Source: an uncultured Fibrobacter sp.
Lineage (GTDB): Bacteria > Fibrobacterota > Fibrobacteria > Fibrobacterales > Fibrobacteraceae
NCBI GenBank assembly: GCA_900313675.1
Contig: OMSO01000009.1
Location: 1 to 63,823, forward strand
DNA: 63,823 bases
Direction: 5' to 3'
Shown here one piece after another: positions 32,957 through 40,467 of this stretch. The notes beneath the pieces were generated by a model. It worked only from the letters and a program-made list of their open reading frames with translations, was not told the DNA's origin and ran no database searches. Made by a program: the position numbers and the translations under genes. Each line of letters starts with the position of its first letter. Within the stretch, counting starts at the first letter, position 1.

Positions 32957-34564
32957 CTAGCCCTCCACCTTAGGCTGCTCGGCCTTGTGGTTTGCTCGCT
33001 GAACCTGTTCCATGACTTCCAGCAAGATTTCTTGGGTCTTGACGGCGTTTTCCATAAGCACTTCGGAGGCACGTTCGTGGAACGCTTCCAAGGACTGGTT
33101 CAGATGTTCCACAAAGTTGTCTTCTTCCTCGTGCTCGGCGGTATCGCCAGAAAGCTTTTCCAGAATGGTTTCCAGGCCTGCGCGGAGCATTTCCAGGTTG
33201 GCGCTGAGTTCGCTCTGGTTCACCCGCATCAGTTCGGCGGTCTCCACCAGGTTTCCGCCCAGGGCGTCGGTAGCTTCCTTCTCCTTGACCACCCGGTTGT
33301 CGATGCTTTCGGTAAGGGCCTTCTGGGCCTCCAGCAGCACGGCAGAAGATTCCGAAAGTTTCTGGAAGGCACCCAGAATGTCGGAAGAGAGAGCCGATAG
33401 TTTTTCAGAAACGGACTTGCTGAGTTCGGCGGAACCCGCCTGGGCCTTTTCGGCCACCTGGAGCGCCACCGTCTTGAGGGTTTCCAGGCCCTCTTTCTGG
33501 GACTGGACTCCGGCAGAGGCTTCCGTCGAAAGTTTGTCCATAAAGGTCTTCCACTGTTCCGAAGACTGTTTTACCTGTTCGGCCACGGCGCTTGCAATGT
33601 TCTTCGAAGAGGCGTTCATGACGTTTTCCGTCGCGCTGGCTAAGGCACCGAGCTTTTCGTCCAGCTTGGTAGAAATCAAGCCCATTGCTTTTTCAGTTGT
33701 ACTGGCCACAGCGCCAAGCTTTTCGTCCAATTTCGCAGAAACGGAATTCATGGAGTTGGACACGGAGCTACCCAAGGTATCCATAGTCCGGGAAAGATCT
33801 TCCCCGACCTTTGCCACCACAGAGTCTAGCCCCTGCTGCACAGAGGCGGCCACGGCTGACAGATTCTTCTCTACAGACTGGAACAAGCGTTCCAGTTCCG
33901 TCTTTTCCATATCGGTGGCAGAAGCGGCGGCGTCTTCGCCCTGCAATTCAAGAGTGAGACTGTCCAGGCGTGCCAAGAAACGCTCCCGGGCACTGAGCAG
34001 CAGGCTACGGCTCGCGTTCAGCACTAAAGCCGCAAAGAGACCGCAAAGGCTGGTCCCGAAAATGCCCTTCATGTTCTGGAACAGCACCTGTATGGTATCA
34101 AGAGTGCCTTGAGTCGTAGAGTTATCGATAGCACCGCCGGCTGTTGCCACAGAATACATAAGACCGAAGAACGTACCCATCAGGCCGAGCAAAATCACCG
34201 TACCGCTGGAACTGCGTGGGGCGGGCAGGCCCGTACTGTTAGAAAGAACCTCGTAGGCGATAGGCGAATCAATTCGGATACCCTTCTCTACCAGATGGCG
34301 GGCCATTTCCAGGCGGCGAGCCACCACGCCGTCGCCGCTCACCCTGAAGCCCCTGCCGCTTTCGCAGGCGTCAATCTGTTCCTCTTCGGCGCTAATCTTG
34401 CGAGCCGCGGCCATAGACATGAACTGTTCCGCCAGGAACACCACGAAAATGGCGGCCATGATAATCCAGCCGAACAGCGGAGCGCCAAAGTATATGGCTC
34501 CGCAGGCAAGGGCACCTATGCCCACCAGGGTAAGCAGGAGAATGGAATTGAAAGCGTTCTTCAT
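32957..34564 (-). CDS. MotA/TolQ/ExbB-like channel protein with a long helical tail (ZorA-like)
   Basis: A 535-residue protein. Two membrane segments lie at about 5-48, and a MotA/TolQ-type pair at about 120-190 (SSGTVILLGLMGTFFGLMYSVATA and IFGTSLCGLFAALVLNASRSLL). About 330 residues of predicted helical cytoplasmic tail follow. The tail holds tandem units of about 22 residues (KLDEKLGAVASTTEKAM / KLDEKLGALASATENVM). TolQ and ExbB lack such a tail; ZorA of Zorya systems has one. With the adjacent MotB-like protein it should form a proton-driven motor. The start overlaps the upstream gene by 4 nt. Confidence 0.78.
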   Translation of the reverse strand: MKNAFNSILLLTLVGIGALACGAIYFGAPLFGWIIMAAIFVVFLAEQFMSMAAARKISAEEEQIDACESGRGFRVSGDGVVARRLEMARHLVEKGIRIDSPIAYEVLSNSTGLPAPRSSSGTVILLGLMGTFFGLMYSVATAGGAIDNSTTQGTLDTIQVLFQNMKGIFGTSLCGLFAALVLNASRSLLLSARERFLARLDSLTLELQGEDAAASATDMEKTELERLFQSVEKNLSAVAASVQQGLDSVVAKVGEDLSRTMDTLGSSVSNSMNSVSAKLDEKLGAVASTTEKAMGLISTKLDEKLGALASATENVMNASSKNIASAVAEQVKQSSEQWKTFMDKLSTEASAGVQSQKEGLETLKTVALQVAEKAQAGSAELSKSVSEKLSALSSDILGAFQKLSESSAVLLEAQKALTESIDNRVVKEKEATDALGGNLVETAELMRVNQSELSANLEMLRAGLETILEKLSGDTAEHEEEDNFVEHLNQSLEAFHERASEVLMENAVKTQEILLEVMEQVQRANHKAEQPKVEG

Positions 34565-35460
34565 CGTTCACCTTTTGTTTCAAATAAATTCAACTGACCG
34601 CGGTTGAACCCGCGCAAGAACAGGGACCACTTGTCGCGGTACCAGTCGATTACCTGGAGCGTGAGGCCCCGAGCGTAATCGCAAAAATCATCGGTAAAGG
34701 CCAAAAAGCCATTTTCGTAGGCGTAGTGCGGATTCCAGAGCCTACCCACGTTACGGGCACAGCCTGCCGCCGTGCGGTAATACTTGGGCGACCCCTTCAC
34801 ATTGAAGGCGGCGGCAAAGCGTTTCTTGGCAAGGGTGTTCAAGGAACTGCGCAGGGATGTCACCAAGGCGTTTTCCTTTTCACGTAGGCCTTCTTCCAGA
34901 CAGGGCAAGAGCTTGCTCACCGCATCCACGGCGCTTTCGCCGTGCCAGTACTTGCAGAGTTTTTCCTGCAACTGCATCACGCGGCCGTGCATACGCACAA
35001 ACAAGGGCTCGGCATCGCTTACCAACAGGTGGATGGTCGCCGAATAAAAGGCGTTGATATCCTGCTTGTTGTTCTTGACCGCAAGGCACCAGCCGTTCTC
35101 GTCGTGGTGCAAAAAGTCCCCGCCCTCCAAAAGCAGCCGCAAAACCTCGTCGGTGGAAAAACGCTGCATCCACTTGGCACGGAACTCGTCGTAAAGCTTG
35201 CTCGCATCGGCCACAATCTGGGGGAAAGAAGACTCGCAGAGTTTCCAGGCGGTGGCACTGTAGCTTATCAGTTCAGAGCTGGAAACCGCCTCTTCCCTAT
35301 TGTTCAAAAGGGCGTCCAGGTGCTCAAAAAGCACAATGGACCAGGTCACCATCATGGACTGTGAAAGGGTCGCCACCATGGCTGGGTGATCGGCATGCAC
35401 CGACAAGTGCATGCTTGTCCCCGTCATCTTGCGAATGGAGCGGCGAAAAGAATCTTCCAC
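34561..35460 (-). CDS. Unrecognised protein upstream of the MotA-like gene
   Basis: A 299-residue protein without signal peptide or obvious membrane segment. It is helical in the middle (ELISYSATAWKLCESSFPQIV, FLHHDENGWCLAVKNNKQDINAFYSATIHLLV) and basic at the C-terminus (DKWSLFLRGFNRGQLNLFETKG). No known motif was recognised. The 4-nt overlap with the MotA/TolQ-like gene and the 10-nt gap to the beta-helix gene place it firmly in the operon, where it could be a cytoplasmic regulator or effector of the motor. Confidence 0.6.
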   Translation of the reverse strand: MEDSFRRSIRKMTGTSMHLSVHADHPAMVATLSQSMMVTWSIVLFEHLDALLNNREEAVSSSELISYSATAWKLCESSFPQIVADASKLYDEFRAKWMQRFSTDEVLRLLLEGGDFLHHDENGWCLAVKNNKQDINAFYSATIHLLVSDAEPLFVRMHGRVMQLQEKLCKYWHGESAVDAVSKLLPCLEEGLREKENALVTSLRSSLNTLAKKRFAAAFNVKGSPKYYRTAAGCARNVGRLWNPHYAYENGFLAFTDDFCDYARGLTLQVIDWYRDKWSLFLRGFNRGQLNLFETKGER

Positions 35461-35470
35461 TGGCTACCCC

Positions 35471-36190
35471 TTAAAATCCCGTTTCAATTCTCTGCCATAC
35501 GCTACGGCTCACCCGCTTGCGGCTGCCCGCCAGCTCTTCGGATTCCTTGCGCACGTCGGATTCCAGATTGCCTTTAATCAGGGCCAAATCCCCCTGGAAA
35601 TCCCCGCCCGCTTCCAGAAACAGGCCGTAGACATTGTTGTAAATCTTGCTGTCCAAGGATATCACCTTGCCACCCCGGACAGAAAGGGCAAACCGGTTCC
35701 GGTTGAAATCGCAATGGGACAATACAAGCTCGGGCACGTCATCTACCCACAGGCCGTAGTAGTTGTTAACGAAACGCACGTTCTCGAAAACTCCGCGGGT
35801 GCGGAACACGGAATTGCGGAAGGCGTTTTCTACCATCAGGTTCTTGATTTCAAAGGAGCCGTTTCCCGAAATGATATGCAGGCCGTTCCAGCTTTCACTG
35901 GAGTCTGCACTTTTAAAGACAATCGGTTTGGCCTCTGTACCCCGGATGTCCACCGGGCCCCGGAGCATCAGCTTGGCGTATTCGCCCATAAGGACCGTGA
36001 CCCCAGGTTCCACGGCAAATGTATCCGACGAAGTAAGCACAACCCCCTGTTCCAGGATATAGGGGCTATCCTTTTCCTGCAAAAGGAGCTTGCCGTTTTC
36101 CACCTGCGGAAACGGCATCTCCCCCGCGAGGGCCGCCACGAACGCCGAAAGAAGCGGCAGGACTATGTTACTTAGCCTGGTCAATTTCAC
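35471..36190 (-). CDS. Secreted parallel beta-helix protein
   Basis: A 239-residue protein with a signal peptide (MKLTRLSNIVLPLLSAFVAALAG). It is followed by short repeats typical of right-handed beta-helices: FAVEPGVTVLMGEYAKLML, GPVDIRGTEAKPIVFKS, WNGLHIISGNGSFEIKNLMVENA, VRFVNNYYGLWVDDV. This fold often binds or cleaves polysaccharides, but no catalytic set is evident. The start overlaps the upstream lipoprotein gene by 23 nt. It is probably periplasmic or surface-exposed and linked to the motor operon. Confidence 0.68.
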   Translation of the reverse strand: MKLTRLSNIVLPLLSAFVAALAGEMPFPQVENGKLLLQEKDSPYILEQGVVLTSSDTFAVEPGVTVLMGEYAKLMLRGPVDIRGTEAKPIVFKSADSSESWNGLHIISGNGSFEIKNLMVENAFRNSVFRTRGVFENVRFVNNYYGLWVDDVPELVLSHCDFNRNRFALSVRGGKVISLDSKIYNNVYGLFLEAGGDFQGDLALIKGNLESDVRKESEELAGSRKRVSRSVWQRIETGF

Positions 36191-37010
36191 CCCTCAGCTT
36201 GATTTTCTGGATAATGTGCATATTGGGCAACAACTGGGCGGCAATCACGTCGTTTACGTCGATGTGTCCCGAAATCTCCAGATTGCCGGACTGCACCACC
36301 CCGTGGGTGATGTCGAACAGGATAGAGCCCGAGCCCACGATAAAGCCCTTGCTTTCCATACGCACGTTGGCGGTAGTGTCCGGAATTTCCTTGTACTTGA
36401 TGTTCATGCCGATTTTCGCCATCTGCACGCCGTCGTGCACAAAAACATCCTCCAGCTTGAAGGCCTTGTAGACCGTAGTCATGGCGCCATTTCCAGGAAT
36501 CTCCACGGACCGTTCCCACACATCACCCAACTTCACGGGGCTGCCGGGCAGCACGGGCTGGATTTTCATGAACACCTTCATCAGGTTCAGCTCCTCGGTG
36601 CCTGGCTGCAGGGCCTGATCCTCTACGGAGGGGTCGCTCATAGAACCGTCACCCATCATCTTGAACTGGAAATGCTGGGACGCCAGGTACTTTTCGATGT
36701 AGCGGAACTCCTCGACGGAGCGTTTGTCGCTCTTGTAGTCCACCGTATCGATTTTCATCTCGAAACGGGCGGAACCGTTGTCGAATGCCACCGTCTGGCT
36801 CAGGGTGGACTGGGCGTTCAGGCGGGTCTCCATGGACTCGGGAGATTCGTGGGAGGAATCCTCCGGGGCGAACACGTTGAGGCTCGCTTCCAGGGTAAAT
36901 TTCTGGACCGGGGCATTCTGGGTGTTAAAAGCCAAAGAAACGCTATTGCTATCGCAAGAACAGAGCCACAGGAGCGCCGTGGACAGGACCGAAAACTTTA
37001 CAAAATTCAT
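36168..37010 (-). CDS. Lipoprotein, first gene of the envelope-motor operon
   Basis: This 280-residue protein has a signal and lipobox (VLSTALLWLCSC). The mature part is beta-rich (FTLEASLNVFAPEDSS, ARFEMKIDTVDYKSDKRS, RMESKGFIVGSGSILFDITHGVVQSGNLEISGHID). The latter resembles DUF6263-like lipoproteins, which is only a suggestion. A TACATT box ends 6 nt before the ATG, indicating a leaderless transcript and the start of the operon. The function is unknown. Confidence 0.6.
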   Translation of the reverse strand: MNFVKFSVLSTALLWLCSCDSNSVSLAFNTQNAPVQKFTLEASLNVFAPEDSSHESPESMETRLNAQSTLSQTVAFDNGSARFEMKIDTVDYKSDKRSVEEFRYIEKYLASQHFQFKMMGDGSMSDPSVEDQALQPGTEELNLMKVFMKIQPVLPGSPVKLGDVWERSVEIPGNGAMTTVYKAFKLEDVFVHDGVQMAKIGMNIKYKEIPDTTANVRMESKGFIVGSGSILFDITHGVVQSGNLEISGHIDVNDVIAAQLLPNMHIIQKIKLRGEIDQAK

Positions 37011-37016
37011 ACCTTG

Positions 37017-37022
37017 AATGTA
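37017..37022 (-). promoter_or_regulatory. -10 box of the envelope-motor operon
   Basis: On the minus strand TACATT, a 6-nt gap and the ATG at 37010. Confidence 0.4.
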
Positions 37023-37098
37023 GCAAATAGTTGCTAGAAATTTGGGTTTCTAGACGTCTACACTATCATTTATTACGCGAAAACTCAGAACCAGAAAC

Positions 37099-37608
37099 TC
37101 ATAACTGAGCCGAAGGCCCCGTACCCTTATTGCCGCTATCGCCTTTCTCCAGGCGCATTTTCTGGAAAAAAGCCTTCAAAAGCCCCAGACACTCGTCGGC
37201 AAGCAGCCCCCCCGTCACCTGGACATCCCGTTTCAGGGCGTTCCCCGAAATCACGTCTACCGTGGTGCCGCAACCGCCAAAACGGGTGTCCGGCGAACCG
37301 TACACCACCCGTGAAACGCGACTGTTCAAGATGGCTCCCGCGCACATGGGGCACGGCTCCAAGGTTACATACAAAGTAGCACCATCCAAGCGCCAGTTTT
37401 CGAGCTTCGACGAAGCTGTGCCGATGGCAAGGATCTCGGCATGGGCCGTGGCGTCTTTCAGCATTTCTACCTGGTTATGGCCCTTCCCTATGACTACGCC
37501 GTCCTTCACGATGACGCAACCGATGGGAATCTCCCCCTCGTCAAAGGCCTTTTCGGCCTCCCGGAGAGCCATGCGCATATAGCGTTCGTCGTCGGAGGTA
37601 CGAGGCAT
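37099..37608 (-). CDS. tadA: tRNA adenosine(34) deaminase
   Basis: The product is a zinc-dependent deaminase that converts A34 of tRNA-Arg to inosine. Motifs: ATAHAEILAIG (zinc His and catalytic Glu) and TLEPCPMCAGAILNSRV (two zinc Cys), with GCGTTVDVI near the C-terminus. The start at 37608 gives 169 residues, the family length. The frame stays open upstream to 37698, but that part reads through a palindromic repeat (37608-37645), which seems to have landed at the start codon. No clear Shine-Dalgarno is seen at any candidate (37608, 37665, 37674), so the start is uncertain. Confidence 0.9.
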   Translation of the reverse strand: MPRTSDDERYMRMALREAEKAFDEGEIPIGCVIVKDGVVIGKGHNQVEMLKDATAHAEILAIGTASSKLENWRLDGATLYVTLEPCPMCAGAILNSRVSRVVYGSPDTRFGGCGTTVDVISGNALKRDVQVTGGLLADECLGLLKAFFQKMRLEKGDSGNKGTGPSAQL

Positions 37609-37645
37609 GAGGTCGTTCGTTTCACTCGCTTCGAGGTATGGAGCT
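37608..37645. repeat. Structured palindromic repeat, copy 3
   Basis: TGAGGTCG (37608-37615), then TTCGAGGTATGG. It shares the unpaired segments of copies 1 (8399) and 2 (37733-37799), but its first stem is not clear. Its first base coincides with the tadA start codon. Confidence 0.5.
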
Positions 37646-37732
37646 TGAATATTTTTGTTGGTCATGTTATCCATATTAAAAAAATTTTTTTTTAACACAA
37701 ATGCAAAGTGTCCTCAAAAAGAACTAGTGAGC

Positions 37733-37799
37733 ACCCTCATACCTCCGAGGGGCTTTAGCCCCGCACTCATACCTCAAAGCACCTTTAGGTGCGACCTCA
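37733..37799. repeat. Structured palindromic repeat, copy 2
   Basis: Read on the minus strand: TGAGGTCG, stem GCACCTAAAGGTGC, TTTGAGGTATG, stem GGGGCTAAAGCCCC, then GGTATGAG. The first three bases (37797-37799) form the TGA stop of the adjoining radical SAM gene. Confidence 0.6.
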
Positions 37800-38786
37800 C
37801 AGCCCTCTCCCGTAAGCGCAGTAGCTGTCTTCTTGCATGTAGTCACCGTCGTGGTAGTAGGCGGCACGAGCCCTGCAACCTCCGCAACGGTCATTGAACT
37901 TGCACTTGCCGCAAGCCCCAGAATAGGCCTTGGTGCGAATTTTTTTGAACACCTCCGCATTGGCCCAGATTTCATCAAAGGGAGTATCGTGAACATCACC
38001 CGCCTCTTCCATCATGTAGGCGCAAGGGCGCACCTTGCCGATAGGGCTTATGATGCAGTAATCAATGCCAGCAAGGCAGCCCCGGCTGTAGCGGGTCTTG
38101 ATGTCCAGCTGGTCGGCGATACGCAAAAACTGCGGAGCGCAAGTAGGCTTGACGGGAATGCCGAGCGTGCGACTCTTTTCCATAATGCGACGGAGCAGGC
38201 TTTCGTATTCAGCTACACGGAGGGCGTGGTCTTCTATTTCTTTTCCACGGCCCACGGGAATGAGGAAGAATATCTGGTGGTTCACTGCACCTATTTCCTT
38301 GACCCAGTCCATAATGTCAAAAATTTCGTTCTGGTTCCAGTCCATGATGGTGGTGTGAATCTGGAACGGAAGCCCGGCCGCCTTGCAGTTTTCAATGCCC
38401 GCCATAGTGAGTTCGAAAGCGTTGGGCAGTCCACGAAAATCGTTGTGGCGTTTCGGGTCGATGCTGTCGATGCTGATGCCCATAGCCATGGCACCGGCAG
38501 CCTTAAGCTTAAAGGCCAAATCGTGAGTAATGAGGGTTCCGTTGGTACCGAACACCGGCCGGAGTCCCTTGCTCGAGGCGTGTGCGACCAGCTCAACGAT
38601 GTCCGGACGGGTCATGGGCTCGCCGCCGCTGAAAATCATGATCTTGAACCCTGCCTTGGCAATTCCGTCAATCAGTTTCAAAGCCTCTGCCGTCGTGAGT
38701 TCGGCAGACTTATTTTCGCCGGCATCCTGATAGCAGTGTTTACAGGTCAGGTTACACTTGTTGGTAGTCATCCAAGATACAATCAT
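37797..38786 (-). CDS. Radical SAM protein of the AhbD/NirJ (heme-type) family
   Basis: A 329-residue protein. The radical SAM motif is C11-NLT-C15-KH-C18; GGEP, FGTNGTLI and SIDSIDPKRHNDFRG follow. The C-terminal auxiliary-cluster region CGKCKFNDRCGGCRARAAYYHDGDYM with a final Cys is like AhbD and NirJ, which act on siroheme-derived porphyrins. The exact substrate is open because mycofactocin and peptide maturases share this layout. The start at 38786 has AAAGGA 8 nt upstream. The stop codon is formed by repeat copy 2. No heme genes are nearby. Confidence 0.75.
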   Translation of the reverse strand: MIVSWMTTNKCNLTCKHCYQDAGENKSAELTTAEALKLIDGIAKAGFKIMIFSGGEPMTRPDIVELVAHASSKGLRPVFGTNGTLITHDLAFKLKAAGAMAMGISIDSIDPKRHNDFRGLPNAFELTMAGIENCKAAGLPFQIHTTIMDWNQNEIFDIMDWVKEIGAVNHQIFFLIPVGRGKEIEDHALRVAEYESLLRRIMEKSRTLGIPVKPTCAPQFLRIADQLDIKTRYSRGCLAGIDYCIISPIGKVRPCAYMMEEAGDVHDTPFDEIWANAEVFKKIRTKAYSGACGKCKFNDRCGGCRARAAYYHDGDYMQEDSYCAYGRGL

Positions 38787-38857
38787 CACACAAATCCTTT
38801 TATTCCAAGAAATCCAAGTATAAAAAATAATCCTTCAGGGAAGCTCTGGTTGAACCC

Positions 38858-40312
38858 TTAGAACAATGTTTTCAATCCAAATCCGATAATTCCGTCCAAG
38901 TAATTTTCTCCGTTTCGTAGTGCATAGTACAGATTCACGCTCCAGTTGCCGCGGTACTGGGTAAAGGCGATGCCGTAATCCTGTTCACGTTTCCAACCGC
39001 GTTCCGGAGCGAACCCGCGGTACAGCCCTGGCTGGTAAAAAGCCTCGATGCTCAAGTTGTAGCCGTCTTGCCAAAGCAAGGCCAGTTCCGAAAATCCGTA
39101 GGCACGGCTCCGCATAAAACGGTAACCCATACCCTTGAAGCTGTCCATGCCACCCAGAGCGAAATAGTCGGTACGTTTCAGAGCGACATCTGTGGGGAAA
39201 ATTCCGCCGGCAGCCCCCGTAAAGCGGGTGATGACATTCCCGAGCAACGGGTAATAAGAAAGAATCTTGCCGTGGCTTTCCAGATAATTGTCCAGGGTAT
39301 CGGGACGGTCCATTTTCCAGGTGGCTGAGCCCTGCATCTTAAGTCCGCGCCTCGGTAACACGAACCGGTCCAGAGAAACATAATTCACCTCGAAGGTGGT
39401 GTGCTTGTCGTCTTCGCTCATGCCAAAGAAAATCCCGATATTCCAGTCAAAGCCGATATCCCTGGTCACACCGACCTCGCCCATGGCGATACGCTCTGTC
39501 ACATCCTTCATCTTTCCGTCCAGGGAATCCGATTCCACAGAATAAATTTCTTCGTCAAACTGTCCCCGCAAAACTATGTTCCAGGGGGTGCCGAAAATCC
39601 AGGGCTCCTTGTACATAAAATCCAGATGACGGGAACTTTCTCCCGTAAATCCTTGTAGGGTCAAGTCCCTGGCCGTTCCCAGGATGTTGTAGAGTTTCAC
39701 GTTCACCTGGCCTTCCCACAGATTGTCTTCGCTGGAGTAGCTCAAGAGCCCTTCGGCCTCGGAATTCCGGGCCGCTTTCATGCTGAAGGCGGGCACGAGC
39801 CTGTTTCTTGCAGGGTCCCGGAACAACCTTGCGGGAGCAGTCTGTTCAAAATACCCGAGACGGGCAAGCTTTCGCTCGGACCGTTCCAGGTCCGTCAGAG
39901 AAACAGGTGCGCCTTCTTCGATGCCGCTGAGCCTCCGGAACACTTCAGGGTCCGTGCCCGAAGAGTCCAGGTTCTCGGGGGCGGCCCAAACGTAACCTGC
40001 CCCACGTTTCAGTTCCACCATCAAGATTCCCAGAGTATCCTTACCCGAAGCGCCACCCATGCCGTAATGCATTTTCCCTACGACCTGAACGGCCGCAAAG
40101 CCACGGTCTTCGTAATCCCGCGCCAAACGGGAAGCCGCATTGTGCCAGGATTCACAAGGAGAACCTTCTACCAGATTCAAGTGGGCTTCGTCATAAGCGG
40201 AATGTTCCCCGACCCATACCACCTTGTGGATACGGCACAAAGACGCCTCTCCTGCAAAAGCAGAAGACGCCAAGACAAGAACAAGCAGGATTTTACACTT
40301 CACATTCCACAT
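38858..40312 (-). CDS. Omp85/BamA-family outer-membrane protein
   Basis: The 484-residue protein has a signal peptide (CKILLVLVLASSAFA). An N-terminal periplasmic part of about 150 residues includes a POTRA-like segment (EEGAPVSLTDLERSERKLARLGYFE), and a 16-strand-type barrel follows with LGGMDSFKGMGYRFMRSRAYGFSELALLW and a C-terminal aromatic GLKTLF. Proteins of this type insert or export outer-membrane proteins, or export lipids. Short N-terminus and single POTRA-like unit make it unlike the essential BamA. It lies downstream of the 961-residue barrel gene after a repeat-filled gap. Confidence 0.78.
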   Translation of the reverse strand: MWNVKCKILLVLVLASSAFAGEASLCRIHKVVWVGEHSAYDEAHLNLVEGSPCESWHNAASRLARDYEDRGFAAVQVVGKMHYGMGGASGKDTLGILMVELKRGAGYVWAAPENLDSSGTDPEVFRRLSGIEEGAPVSLTDLERSERKLARLGYFEQTAPARLFRDPARNRLVPAFSMKAARNSEAEGLLSYSSEDNLWEGQVNVKLYNILGTARDLTLQGFTGESSRHLDFMYKEPWIFGTPWNIVLRGQFDEEIYSVESDSLDGKMKDVTERIAMGEVGVTRDIGFDWNIGIFFGMSEDDKHTTFEVNYVSLDRFVLPRRGLKMQGSATWKMDRPDTLDNYLESHGKILSYYPLLGNVITRFTGAAGGIFPTDVALKRTDYFALGGMDSFKGMGYRFMRSRAYGFSELALLWQDGYNLSIEAFYQPGLYRGFAPERGWKREQDYGIAFTQYRGNWSVNLYYALRNGENYLDGIIGFGLKTLF

Positions 40313-40329
40313 CTCACATACTCAATCGG

Positions 40330-40467
40330 ATCCTCGTGATTCTATCGCCACCGCGTGGCTCCAGAATGACAGCGAGGATGACAACTCTTGAAACCATCTA
40401 TCCTAACCACCAATCACTAATCACTACCTACAACCTAAAACCTAACCCCTAGATCCTATCCCCTAAC
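40330..40467. repeat. Intergenic repeats between two outer-membrane protein genes
   Basis: A GGGGATGAC-type imperfect palindrome (GATCCTCGTGATTC...GAATGACAGCGAGGATGAC) is followed by CCTA-rich degenerate repeats (ACCTAAAACCTAACCCCTAG), the same family as at 3424-3512. Confidence 0.5.

Noticed and set aside
31644..37010. A Zorya defence system
   Set aside because: The MotA/MotB-like pair resembles ZorA/ZorB, but no ZorC, ZorD, ZorE, helicase or nuclease was seen. The operon instead carries a lipoprotein and an exported beta-helix protein.
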